From assembly GCF_029892565.1 (NCBI RefSeq), contig NZ_JARXVH010000011.1, forward strand, positions 248,001 through 312,000: a stretch of 64,000 nt of DNA. Direction: 5' to 3'. Position numbers and translations under genes: made by a program. A model generated the notes under the pieces. The model was not told where the DNA came from. It made no database searches and saw only the letters and a list, made by a program, of their open reading frames with translations. The first letter of the stretch is position 1. Each line of letters begins with the position of its first letter. This DNA comes from Streptomyces pseudovenezuelae. GTDB lineage: Bacteria > Actinomycetota > Actinomycetes > Streptomycetales > Streptomycetaceae. This document shows, one piece after another, positions 7,952 through 16,093 of this stretch.

Positions 7952-8860
7952 ATGCCGACACCCCCCAGCGCCGACCGGCCGACCGCCGCGGTGGTCAAGG
8001 CCGCCGACACTCTGGCCGAGGCCGCCCGCACCGGAGTGCCCTGTCCTGCGGTCCGGTCCCTGCTGCCCGACGGAGACATCGCGGCCGCCTACGACGTGCA
8101 GCGTCTCAACGTGGCGCGGACCCTGGAACAGCGCGGCAGCCGCGTCGTCGGCCGCAAGATCGGCCTCACCTCCCCCGCCGTCCAGCGCCAACTCGGCGTG
8201 GACCAGCCGGACTTCGGCGCGCTGCTGACCGACATGGCCGTCCCCGACGGGGGCACCGTACCCGCCGGTCGGCTGCTCCAGCCGAAGGTGGAGGCGGAGG
8301 TCGCGCTCGTGCTGGGCGCCGATCTGCCGGACACCCGGATCACGGTGGCCGACGTGCTGCGGGCCGTCGACTTCGCGCTGCCCGCGCTGGAGATCGTGGA
8401 CAGCCGGATCGACGGCTGGGACATCACCCTCGTCGACACGGTCGCCGACAACGCCTCCTCCGGCCTCTTCGTCCTCGGCACCAGTCCGGTGCCGCTGACC
8501 GCGCTCGACACGCGCGGGGTGCGAATGACGCTGTCTCGCGCCGGCGAGCAGGTCTCCACGGGCACCGGCGCCGACTGCCTCGGTGGCCCCCTCAACGCGG
8601 CCGTCTGGCTCGCGTCGACCCTCGCGGCGGCGGGCGACCCACTGCGGGCCGGCGACGTCGTGCTCACCGGCGCGCTCGGTCCGATGGTGGCCGTCAACCC
8701 GGGTGACGCCTTCGAGGCCCATATCTCCGGGCTGGGGTCGGTGCGGGTCGCGTTCGCGGCGGCGGAAGCGTCCACGGATGCCGGATCGGACGTCGGTTCG
8801 GAAGTCCGCCCGGATACTGGTTCGGAAACCGGCGCCTCTTCAGAAGGGGACCGGCGATGA
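7952..8860 (+). CDS. mhpD: 2-hydroxypenta-2,4-dienoate hydratase (MhpD/FAH superfamily)
   Basis: 302 residues. It should hydrate 2-hydroxypentadienoate to 4-hydroxy-2-oxovalerate, the first step of the lower meta-cleavage pathway. Seen: GRKIGLTSPAVQRQLGVDQPDFG, the metal-site LLQPKVEAEVALVLG and EIVDSRIDGWDITLVDTVADNAS blocks typical of MhpD/XylJ. GGAG lies 8 nt before ATG. The stop overlaps the next gene by ATGA, so the three enzymes are translationally coupled. The family usually ends near residue 265; here there is an extra Asp/Ser/Gly/Thr-rich tail of about 30 residues encoded by GGTTCGGAA-type short repeats. Confidence 0.92.
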   Translation: MPTPPSADRPTAAVVKAADTLAEAARTGVPCPAVRSLLPDGDIAAAYDVQRLNVARTLEQRGSRVVGRKIGLTSPAVQRQLGVDQPDFGALLTDMAVPDGGTVPAGRLLQPKVEAEVALVLGADLPDTRITVADVLRAVDFALPALEIVDSRIDGWDITLVDTVADNASSGLFVLGTSPVPLTALDTRGVRMTLSRAGEQVSTGTGADCLGGPLNAAVWLASTLAAAGDPLRAGDVVLTGALGPMVAVNPGDAFEAHISGLGSVRVAFAAAEASTDAGSDVGSEVRPDTGSETGASSEGDRR

Positions 8861-9855
8861 CCGACGCCCTCCCCCAGGCCCCCGCACAGGGCCGCACGCA
8901 GGCCGGCGCAAAGGCCCGCACCAAGGTCGCCGTCATCGGCTCCGGCAACATCGGCACCGACCTCATGATCAAGGTCCGGCGCATCTCGGACGTCCTGGAG
9001 ATGGGCGCCATGGTCGGCATCGACCCGGACTCCGACGGCCTGGCCCGGGCCCGGCGCTTCGGTGTCGCCACCACGCACGAGGGCGTCGACGGCTTGGTGC
9101 GGCTGGACGAGTTCGAAGACATCGGGATCGTCTTCGACGCCACCTCGGCGGGCGCCCACCACCACAACGACCGGGTGCTGCGGGCCCTGGGACGCCGGGT
9201 GGTGGACCTGACGCCGGCCGCGATCGGCCCGTACGTCGTGCCGTCCGTCAACCTGGACGAGCACCTGGACTCCACGAACGTCAACATGGTCACCTGCGGC
9301 GGCCAGGCCACGATCCCGATCGTCGCCGCCGTGCGCGCGGTCACCCCGGTCCACTACGGCGAGATCGTGGCCTCCATCTCGTCCCGCTCGGCAGGCCCCG
9401 GAACCCGCGCCAACATCGACGAGTTCACCGATACGACCGCCTCGGCCATCGAGAAGGTGGGCGGCGCGGCCCGCGGCAAGGCGATCATCGTGCTCAACCC
9501 CGCGGAACCGCCGCTGATCATGCGGGACACCGTCTACTGCCTGGTCGGCGACTGCGACGACGCGGCAGTGACCGCCTCAGTGGAGGAGATGGTGGGCCGG
9601 GTGCAGGCGTACGTGCCGGGTTACCGACTCAAGCAGAAGGTGCAGTTCGACCACGTAGCCGACGACGATCCGCTGCGCGGACTGCTGCCCGCCGCCACCC
9701 GCGGCCCCGCGGCCCGGGTCTCGGTCTTCCTGGAGGTCGAGGGGGCCGCCCACTACCTGCCGTCGTACGCCGGCAATCTCGACATCATGACGTCCGCGGC
9801 GCTGCGTACCGCGGAGCGCATGGCGACGCACCGCACCCCGGAGGCGGCCAAGTGA
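8857..9855 (+). CDS. mhpF: Acetaldehyde dehydrogenase (acylating)
   Basis: 332 residues. It converts acetaldehyde, NAD+ and CoA to acetyl-CoA and forms a channelling complex with the aldolase encoded next. Seen: the NAD-binding AVIGSGNIGTDLMIKV (about residues 25-40), the catalytic cysteine in NMVTCGGQATIPIV, the SRSAGPGTRANIDEFT block and the C-terminal dimerisation segment. The gene overlaps the hydratase by 4 bp (ATGA) and the aldolase by 4 bp (GTGA). The first 20 residues are an Ala/Gln/Thr-rich extension. Length is slightly above the family norm of about 310 because of that extension. Confidence 0.96.
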   Translation: MTDALPQAPAQGRTQAGAKARTKVAVIGSGNIGTDLMIKVRRISDVLEMGAMVGIDPDSDGLARARRFGVATTHEGVDGLVRLDEFEDIGIVFDATSAGAHHHNDRVLRALGRRVVDLTPAAIGPYVVPSVNLDEHLDSTNVNMVTCGGQATIPIVAAVRAVTPVHYGEIVASISSRSAGPGTRANIDEFTDTTASAIEKVGGAARGKAIIVLNPAEPPLIMRDTVYCLVGDCDDAAVTASVEEMVGRVQAYVPGYRLKQKVQFDHVADDDPLRGLLPAATRGPAARVSVFLEVEGAAHYLPSYAGNLDIMTSAALRTAERMATHRTPEAAK

Positions 9856-10865
9856 CCAGGCTGTACGTGCAGGACGTGACCCTGCGGGACGGCATGCACG
9901 CCGTCCGCCACCGCTACACCGTCGAGCAGGCGCGCACCATCGCCGCCGCCCTGGACGCGGCCGGCGTCGGCGCGATCGAGATCGCCCACGGCGACGGCCT
10001 GTCCGGGTCCAGCGTCACCTACGGCGTGGGGGCGCACACCGACTGGGAGTGGATCGAGGCGGTGGTCGGCGCCATGCACCAGGCCGTGCCGACCACCCTT
10101 CTCCTCCCGGGCATCGGCACCGTGCACGACCTCAAGCAGGCCCACTCGCTGGGCATCCGCTCCGTACGGATCGCCACCCACTGCACCGAGGCCGACATCT
10201 CGGCCCAACACATCTCCGCCGCGCGGGAGTTGGGCATGGACGTCGCAGGTTTCCTGATGATGTCCCACATGGCGGAACCGGCCGAACTGGCCCGCCAGGC
10301 CAAGCTGATGGAGTCCTACGGCGCCCACTGCGTCTACGTCACCGACTCCGGCGGGCGCCTCACCATGGACGGCGTACGCGACCGATTCCGCGCCTACCGC
10401 GACGTGTTGGACCCGGCCACCGAGACCGGCATCCACGCCCACCACAACCTCGCCCTCGGCGTGGCCAACACGGTCGTCGCCGTCGAGGAGGGCGCCACCC
10501 GCGTCGACGCGTCCCTCGCAGGCCAGGGCGCCGGAGCGGGCAACTGCCCCCTGGAGGCCTTCGTAGCGGTGGCAGACCTCATGGGCTGGGACCACGGCTG
10601 CGACCTGTTCCCGTTGATGGACGCGGCCGACTACGTCGTACGACCGCTGCAGGACCGCGACGTACGCGTGGACCGCGAGACCCTCACCCTCGGCTACGCC
10701 GGCGTGTACTCCAGCTTCCTGCGCCACGCCGAGACGGCCGCCGCACGGTACGGCCTCGACACCCGCTCGGTCCTGGTCGAGGTCGGCCGACGCGCAATGG
10801 TCGGCGGCCAGGAGGACATGATCACGGACATCGCGCTGGATCTGGCGGGGCGGAGTGAGGGCTGA
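9852..10865 (+). CDS. mhpE: 4-hydroxy-2-oxovalerate aldolase
   Basis: 337 residues from GTG at 9852, in a GTGA overlap with the dehydrogenase stop. It cleaves 4-hydroxy-2-oxovalerate to pyruvate and acetaldehyde. The HMGL-like TIM barrel is clear: QDVTLRDGMHAVRHRYT at the N-terminus with the catalytic Arg-Asp, the metal-binding HAHHNLALGVAN around residue 195, the ASLAGQGAGAGN loop, and the DmpG communication domain at the C-terminus. The open frame extends back to 8583 but that part is a shadow of the two upstream genes. The operon lacks a ring-cleaving dioxygenase, which must lie elsewhere. Confidence 0.96.
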   Translation: MTRLYVQDVTLRDGMHAVRHRYTVEQARTIAAALDAAGVGAIEIAHGDGLSGSSVTYGVGAHTDWEWIEAVVGAMHQAVPTTLLLPGIGTVHDLKQAHSLGIRSVRIATHCTEADISAQHISAARELGMDVAGFLMMSHMAEPAELARQAKLMESYGAHCVYVTDSGGRLTMDGVRDRFRAYRDVLDPATETGIHAHHNLALGVANTVVAVEEGATRVDASLAGQGAGAGNCPLEAFVAVADLMGWDHGCDLFPLMDAADYVVRPLQDRDVRVDRETLTLGYAGVYSSFLRHAETAAARYGLDTRSVLVEVGRRAMVGGQEDMITDIALDLAGRSEG

Positions 10866-10997
10866 GGGCTTCAGGGCGCCTCTGTCGCCAAGTCCGAACG
10901 GGCCGTCCGGTGAAGGGCGTTGACGGCGTCGACGACCGGCGGACCCAACGCCCGGTGTTCGACGTCCGGGCTCCCTCGGATCAAATTGTCCACTCGC

Positions 10998-11025
10998 AAG
11001 GGGGGTGGCCTGACGCATCCCCCTT
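10998..11025. terminator. Possible terminator hairpin
   Basis: A seven-bp stem AAGGGGG / CCCCCTT with a 14-nt loop lies in the convergent gap between the aldolase operon and the solute-binding lipoprotein gene. The 10866-10997 stretch before it shows no gene. Confidence 0.4.
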
Positions 11026-11030
11026 CGCCC

Positions 11031-12332
11031 TCATCCCCCAGGGCTCGCGCAGATGTCTTCCGGCGGGCGGAACGTGCGGTCGCCGCCCGACTCTCCGTTC
11101 GCCTCGCCCCGTACTGTCTCCAACTGGCCCAGCAGCGAGGCGAGATGACGCCGGGAAGGGTCCCGGAAAAACTCCAGCACGGCCCGGTGGAAGGCGTCGC
11201 GCAGTCCGGGTGCCATCACGTCGGAGGCGTCGAAGCACAGGGTGCGGGCGCCGGAGGTCAGCAGGGAGTGGATCTCCTGCTCGTTCGGGTCCGTGAACGT
11301 GGTCGGCGGCAGCCCGGCCGGGTCCGGGAACAGCGGCCGGACCGCCGGGTCCGCCTCCGCCCGCCAGATCTCCCGGCCGGCCGGACTGGAGAGCCGTTCG
11401 ACCAGTACCTGGGCCGCCGGGTCGTCGCTGAACACGGCGGCCATGTCACCCGAGACCTCGAACGTGTCCCGCTCCTCGGGCCGCCCGTCCAGATAGCGGG
11501 CCGACGGCTCCACGCGGACGTCCTTGCCTGCGTACACGTACCGGATGAAGGCGCTCTGGTGCTCGTGCGTGCAGTCGAAGCCGGGTGAGCCGAGCAGACC
11601 GCGCGGCTGTCCGCCGGGGCCGGTCGCGCCCTCGAACGACGTGGTCAGGGAATGCTCGACGGAGGCCGGGGAGCGCTTGCCGAGCAGTCGCGCCCAGGTC
11701 GTCCAGGCCCGCTCGACGGCCGGAGCGCGCCAGTCGAGCCGACCGGTGGCCCACCGGGTGTAGACGTCGGGGCCCGCCTGGTGCAGCAGGATGTCCTCGA
11801 CCCAGTCGGTGCCGGGCCAGCCGGAGGTGGCCTGCGAGGCCATCCCCACGCACCACTTCGGGTCCGCGCTCGATGCGCCCTCCTTGCTCCACACCAGGCT
11901 CTTCAGGTCGACCTTCAACGGCACCCAGTACGTACGGCGCCTGCTGTCCACGAGCAGGGTCGGCGACCACGGCGCGTAGGCACGTTCGGCGCTCTCCTCG
12001 GCGAGGGGCACCAGCTTGTCGCGGCGTGCGTACTCGGTGAGTTCGCCGATGCTGTTGAGGATCGCCACGTCCGGCGGATCACCGGCCTCCAACTGCGAGA
12101 CGAGCGTCTCACGCAGCGAGCGGGTGCCCTCGTAGGTGTACCTTCGCCCGGTCCCGTCGTCCAGTTCGGCGAGGGCGGCCTCGAAGGCCTCGCCCTCCTT
12201 GCCGGTCCACGGGCCGAGCACGACCAGCGGGTCACGGGGGTTCGACGTGCAGCCGGGGACGAGGGCGAGCAGACAGCCCGCGAGAAGGACACGCAGCGGG
12301 CGGAGGAGGAAGCGGCGCATGGACCGGTTCAC
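11031..12332 (-). CDS. Solute-binding lipoprotein of a kinase-linked sensing module
   Basis: 433 residues from GTG at 12332, overlapping the upstream membrane-protein gene by GTGA. Signal peptide with lipobox: a basic MRRFLLRPLR stretch, LLAGCLLALVPGC, then mature Cys. The mature part (PLVVLGPWTGKEGEAFEAAL, GDPPDVAILNSIGELTEYAR) reads as an extracellular solute-binding protein of the large, sugar/oligopeptide-like type rather than the small amino-acid GlnH type. No ABC permease or ATPase is adjacent. With a PknG-like kinase and a GlnX-like membrane protein upstream, it probably presents a ligand to the membrane protein as in the mycobacterial GlnH-GlnX-PknG system. The ligand is unknown. Confidence 0.85.
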   Translation of the reverse strand: MNRSMRRFLLRPLRVLLAGCLLALVPGCTSNPRDPLVVLGPWTGKEGEAFEAALAELDDGTGRRYTYEGTRSLRETLVSQLEAGDPPDVAILNSIGELTEYARRDKLVPLAEESAERAYAPWSPTLLVDSRRRTYWVPLKVDLKSLVWSKEGASSADPKWCVGMASQATSGWPGTDWVEDILLHQAGPDVYTRWATGRLDWRAPAVERAWTTWARLLGKRSPASVEHSLTTSFEGATGPGGQPRGLLGSPGFDCTHEHQSAFIRYVYAGKDVRVEPSARYLDGRPEERDTFEVSGDMAAVFSDDPAAQVLVERLSSPAGREIWRAEADPAVRPLFPDPAGLPPTTFTDPNEQEIHSLLTSGARTLCFDASDVMAPGLRDAFHRAVLEFFRDPSRRHLASLLGQLETVRGEANGESGGDRTFRPPEDICASPGG

Positions 12333-13546
12333 GAGACGGCTCCCGGGCGGGTGACGACGAGGTACTCGCGGCGGTAGCCGTGCAGGGCGCCGACGATCAG
12401 GGCCGCGGCGGCCAGGCCGGCCGGGAACACGAAGGGGGCGGCCCCGTCCAGGAAGGCGAGGCGCCCGTCGGCCAGGCCGTCGTCGATCCGGGCCCGCAGG
12501 ACCTCGATGGCACGCGGGTCCGGGCCTCCGAAGGGCCGCTCTTCCGCGATCACCTCGATCCGCGGCGAGGTCCGCTCGGCGAGCGCGTCGGCCAGGGGGA
12601 CGGCCGCGTCCTGCGCGTGCTGGGCGAGCAGCGCGTCCGCCGTCAGGAGCGGTACAACGAGCAGTGGCACGGCGGCGGCCACCAGCGGGACACTGAGCCG
12701 GATCCGGAAGCGGCGGCGCAGGAAGGACACCGTCCGCCACAGTCCGGCGGCGAGCAGGAGGAAGGCGAGTCCCGCGACGACCGCGGCGGCGAGCACGCCC
12801 GCGCCCCAGGCGGCCCGGTGCGCGAGCCGTTCTCGCAACTGGCGTTCCAGGCCCGACACCCGGTCGACGATCGAGGTGGCACTGGAGCCGGTCGCGGCCG
12901 GGCACGGCGGATAGGCGTCGTCGGCGTCCGCCGCGACGGGCGCCGAGCAGAGCATGCTGCGCGCGTAGGTCAACTCGGCGGCGCGCAGCACCGGGTCGGC
13001 CGCGTCGCCCTGCGCCCGACCGACCCAGCCGGTGTAGTCCACGACCAGCGCGGAGACCACCCGCAGTTCCTGCTCCTCGGCGACGGTCAACGCCCCGCTG
13101 CGGGTGACCTGGTTGAGGCTCTGCGTCGCCCGCGCCACCCGCGTCCGGTATCGCTCGCTCAGCCCGCCGAGCTCCGCCGCCCGCCCCTCGGCCAGACTCC
13201 GTTCGGCCTCGCCCTGCGCGACCAGCAGCGAGTTCCTGGCGTCCGCGAGGTCGACCAGCGCGGGCACCAGCCGCTCCCGTATGTCGGCGGAATCGTCGCG
13301 CACGCCCGCGTACGCCCATCCGAACGCCCCGAAGACCACCACGGCGAGCAGCGGCAGGGCCACCAGCCGGTCGTGCAGATACGGGCGGTTGCGGCGGCCG
13401 GTGGCCGCCGGCCAGGCGTAACGGTAGGCGCGGCGGGCAAGCTCGCCGACCACCGCGGCTACGGCCCGCGCGAGTCGGGTGGCGCTCCGCGCGACGCCAC
13501 GGAGGTGAGGGTCCGGAGCCGGTCGGCGACTCTCTTCCCGAGCCAT
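12329..13546 (-). CDS. GlnX-like four-helix membrane sensor protein
   Basis: 405 residues. Four predicted TM helices: about 63-82 (LVALPLLAVVVFGAFGWAYA), 243-268, 285-310 and 378-397. The first external domain (about 82-240) is helical, rich in Leu/Arg/Glu, with a few cysteines (SMLCSAPV, YPPCPA); the second external domain is about 310-375. This two-bundle layout matches what is known of mycobacterial GlnX, which couples a binding lipoprotein to PknG. The proposed ATG at 13546 lies 88 bp inside the upstream kinase gene; a later start is possible because the first 50 residues are basic and poorly conserved in appearance. The downstream lipoprotein gene is coupled by GTGA. Confidence 0.75.
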   Translation of the reverse strand: MAREESRRPAPDPHLRGVARSATRLARAVAAVVGELARRAYRYAWPAATGRRNRPYLHDRLVALPLLAVVVFGAFGWAYAGVRDDSADIRERLVPALVDLADARNSLLVAQGEAERSLAEGRAAELGGLSERYRTRVARATQSLNQVTRSGALTVAEEQELRVVSALVVDYTGWVGRAQGDAADPVLRAAELTYARSMLCSAPVAADADDAYPPCPAATGSSATSIVDRVSGLERQLRERLAHRAAWGAGVLAAAVVAGLAFLLLAAGLWRTVSFLRRRFRIRLSVPLVAAAVPLLVVPLLTADALLAQHAQDAAVPLADALAERTSPRIEVIAEERPFGGPDPRAIEVLRARIDDGLADGRLAFLDGAAPFVFPAGLAAAALIVGALHGYRREYLVVTRPGAVS

Positions 13547-15939
13547 GGGCTGTCCCTGTGGTGTCGGAAGGCGAGCGGGCGGACTTCGTAGGCACGGTCC
13601 AGCAAGGTCTCGGCGACGGCCGCGTCCTCGGGGGTGGCGGAGCGGGCGGCCTGGTGGGCGAGGGTGGCGTAGCGCCTGGAGAGGTCCTTGCGCAGGCCGG
13701 GCCCGTCGGCGGGGAGGCCGAGCCGTGGGTCGGCGCCGGCCGAGAGCGCGGCGAGCCCTGCCGCGTCGAGGGCACCCCGCGCGAGCGTGTCCCGCACGGT
13801 CTCCCACACCTCGGTGGTCATCCGCACCCGGGCCTCCTCGTCGGTCAGCCCGTGGGCGTGGAACAGCAGGGCGAGGCGCTCCAGAGTCTCGCGCAACAAC
13901 GCCGGTACGTCGTCGGCGCGCTCGACCGTCCGTACGTGCTCGACCGCGATCCGCACGGCCGCCGTACGGGCCGCGGTCCGGTGCCGGGAGTGCCTCGGGA
14001 CGGCGTCCAGTACGCGTACGGCCTCCTCCCCCGCACGTTCGCCGCCGAGGGCGAGACGGGCACGTGCGGCACCGAAGGCGGCGCCGCCCAGGGACGGATT
14101 ACGCAGCCGCACGGCCTCGTAGAACGTGAACGCCTCGGGCCATCGCCCCAGGTGCTCGGCGCAGTAGCCGAGCGCCAGCTTGGGCGCGTACTCGCCGGGA
14201 ATCGCCGCGTACACCCGGTCGAAGTCCCGCCTGGCGACGGCGACTTGATCCCGGGCGAGCGCGACGAGCCCCCGATGCCAGTCCAACCTCCAGTCGTACG
14301 GTGCCCGTTCGGGCCCGACCGACGCCTCGGCGGCACGCAACTCCCGCTCGGCGGCCTCCGGCCCGTCCGACGCCGTCCGCAACCGCAGCCGACAGCGCAG
14401 GAGATGGACCTCCGTGGAGTCGCTCCAGACCCCGGTGTGCTGCAGCAGCGCCTCCGGGTCGGCCTCGCCGAGCCTGCTCAGCTCCGCGTGGTGGTCGTCG
14501 TTGCGGTCGGGCCGCGGGACGGGCAGCCGCTGGGCCGCCTGCGCGGGCGTCGGCGGCGCGTCGGGCGACGGCGCCCGGGACGTGGCCCAGCGGGCGAGAG
14601 GTGGCGCGGAGCCGAGGGCGCCGTCGAGTGCGTACGGCGACTGGAGGAACAGCGGGGACGGCTCGAAGGTCTCCGTCCCGGTCCTGAGCGACCGCAACTC
14701 CCGGAAGACACCGCGCAGTTGCTCACCCATCTCACGGGCGTCGGCAAACCGCTCGGCCCGCTCGGCCCGGGTCGCGCGGTGCAACACCCGGGCGAGCGAG
14801 ACGAGGCCGAGGCCTCGGGGGGTGGTGGGGCTCGGGGCGGTGGCGACAGCCGTGCCCGAGGCCATGGGATCTCCTGTGCCGGGGGGCGACTTCTCGGTGG
14901 GCGGGTCGCAGGCGCCCGGCGTCCCATCGGCGGCGGGACCCGCGCCGGCGCCCGGTGCCGCCTTGGACGTGGAGACCAGGTCCGGTCCCTGCACCTCCCC
15001 CACAGGCAGGACCGCGGCAGAACCGGACAGTCCCTCGGCCGCCCCAGCCGTACCGGCAGCCAGCGAGGCCAGGTCGCCGAGGACGGCCAGGTCCTGGGGT
15101 GACGTGCCGAGGCCGGCCAGACGCCGCAGTGTCTCGCCCAGGCTGAACAGGTCGTCCTGGCCGGTGGATCCGCCGTCCGGGCCGACCGTCGGGGCGCGGA
15201 ACCCGTACGTCGTCAGCCCCGGCGCCCCCGCCGCCCGTACGCTCCCCACGTCGATGATCTTCGTCGCGGTGCCGTCGTGCATGACGTTGCCCGGCTTGAG
15301 GTCGCCGTAGACCCGGCCGGGCCGGGCGGCGTGCAGATGTCCGAGCGCGGACAGGATCCGTACGCCGTATGCCAGTACGAACTCGTTGAAGCGGCGCCCG
15401 CCGAACTCGTCCGGGTTCAGCCGTGCCCGCGCCCGCACCTCCTCCAGCGTGAGCCCGTCCACGTACTGGAGGACGAGGAAGTCGCCGACCTCGGGGTGAT
15501 GCCCGTAGTTGAAGACTCGGATGATGTCGTCATGGCTGAGGTCGACCAGGGCCCGCCGCTCCCGGGCCAGCGCACCCGCCGCGAAGGCCGCCTGTTCGGG
15601 GTGCAGGATCTTGATGGCGACCTCGCGGTCGTCGACCTTGGTGTCGAGCGCGAGGTAGACCTCGCCCATCCCGCCGTAGCCGAGCGGGCGGATCAGTCGA
15701 TACTGGCCCGCGAGCAACTGGCCGGGAGAAACAGGCAGTTCGTCCGCATCGACCCCGCGGGACACCGCGCGCTCCAGCAGCGTGATCGAGGGCAGTAGGG
15801 TCGGATCCGGGTTCTCCTCGGGCAGCTCGACATGTGCGGCCCGCAGGAACATCGGCTGCCCGGCGACCACGAGCGGCCCGAACGACCCATCGGACTCCGG
15901 CACTTCACCGAACCCGTCCCTGCCCGTAGCCCCCTCCAT
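13459..15939 (-). CDS. PknG-like serine/threonine kinase with C-terminal TPR region
   Basis: 826 residues from ATG at 15939. Kinase domain about 78-430: glycine loop LGYGGMGEV (86-94), Lys110 in VAIK, catalytic YGDLKPGNVM (Asp213, Lys215, Asn218; non-RD, like PknG's NDLKPEN) and metal-binding Asp230 in IIDVGSV (PknG has IDLGAVS). From about 500 the sequence is Ala/Leu/Arg helical, matching the PknG TPR domain. The cysteine-containing rubredoxin domain of mycobacterial PknG is absent from the N-terminus. A Pro/Gly/Ala-rich insert (about 300-390) interrupts the C-lobe. A TATTCT hexamer about 12 nt upstream suggests a nearly leaderless transcript. It heads the kinase / membrane sensor / lipoprotein operon. 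Confidence 0.87.
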   Translation of the reverse strand: MEGATGRDGFGEVPESDGSFGPLVVAGQPMFLRAAHVELPEENPDPTLLPSITLLERAVSRGVDADELPVSPGQLLAGQYRLIRPLGYGGMGEVYLALDTKVDDREVAIKILHPEQAAFAAGALARERRALVDLSHDDIIRVFNYGHHPEVGDFLVLQYVDGLTLEEVRARARLNPDEFGGRRFNEFVLAYGVRILSALGHLHAARPGRVYGDLKPGNVMHDGTATKIIDVGSVRAAGAPGLTTYGFRAPTVGPDGGSTGQDDLFSLGETLRRLAGLGTSPQDLAVLGDLASLAAGTAGAAEGLSGSAAVLPVGEVQGPDLVSTSKAAPGAGAGPAADGTPGACDPPTEKSPPGTGDPMASGTAVATAPSPTTPRGLGLVSLARVLHRATRAERAERFADAREMGEQLRGVFRELRSLRTGTETFEPSPLFLQSPYALDGALGSAPPLARWATSRAPSPDAPPTPAQAAQRLPVPRPDRNDDHHAELSRLGEADPEALLQHTGVWSDSTEVHLLRCRLRLRTASDGPEAAERELRAAEASVGPERAPYDWRLDWHRGLVALARDQVAVARRDFDRVYAAIPGEYAPKLALGYCAEHLGRWPEAFTFYEAVRLRNPSLGGAAFGAARARLALGGERAGEEAVRVLDAVPRHSRHRTAARTAAVRIAVEHVRTVERADDVPALLRETLERLALLFHAHGLTDEEARVRMTTEVWETVRDTLARGALDAAGLAALSAGADPRLGLPADGPGLRKDLSRRYATLAHQAARSATPEDAAVAETLLDRAYEVRPLAFRHHRDSPWLGKRVADRLRTLTSVASRGAPPDSRGP

Positions 15940-15990
15940 GCCTCCCCAGAATAGGGCCGGGGTGCGGGAATGACTCCTTGCAGTCCGCGC

Positions 15991-16047
15991 GTGAATCATG
16001 GCGTCTCAATCGTGACGTCCGATTCACGGTGTCCGCATCATGGCGTC
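15991..16047. repeat. Direct repeat ATCATGGCGTC and inverted repeat GTGAATC/GATTCAC
   Basis: In the 154-bp gap upstream of the kinase: ATCATGGCGTC at 15995-16005 and again at 16037-16047 (42-bp period, four turns), with GTGAATC (15991-15997) and GATTCAC (16021-16027) as inverted arms. A regulator site for the kinase operon is plausible. A terminator of the upstream oxidoreductase gene is the alternative. Confidence 0.4.
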
Positions 16048-16093
16048 GCCGGGTTCACCGGGCCCCAGCGCGTTCCCGGCCGAGAACTCCCTT

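Noticed and set aside
11031..13775. One 914-codon frame appearing to fuse the lipoprotein to an upstream protein
   Set aside because: The upstream part is Arg/Pro/Gly-rich and antiphase to the membrane-protein gene; the lipoprotein has its own signal peptide and GTGA-coupled start at 12332.
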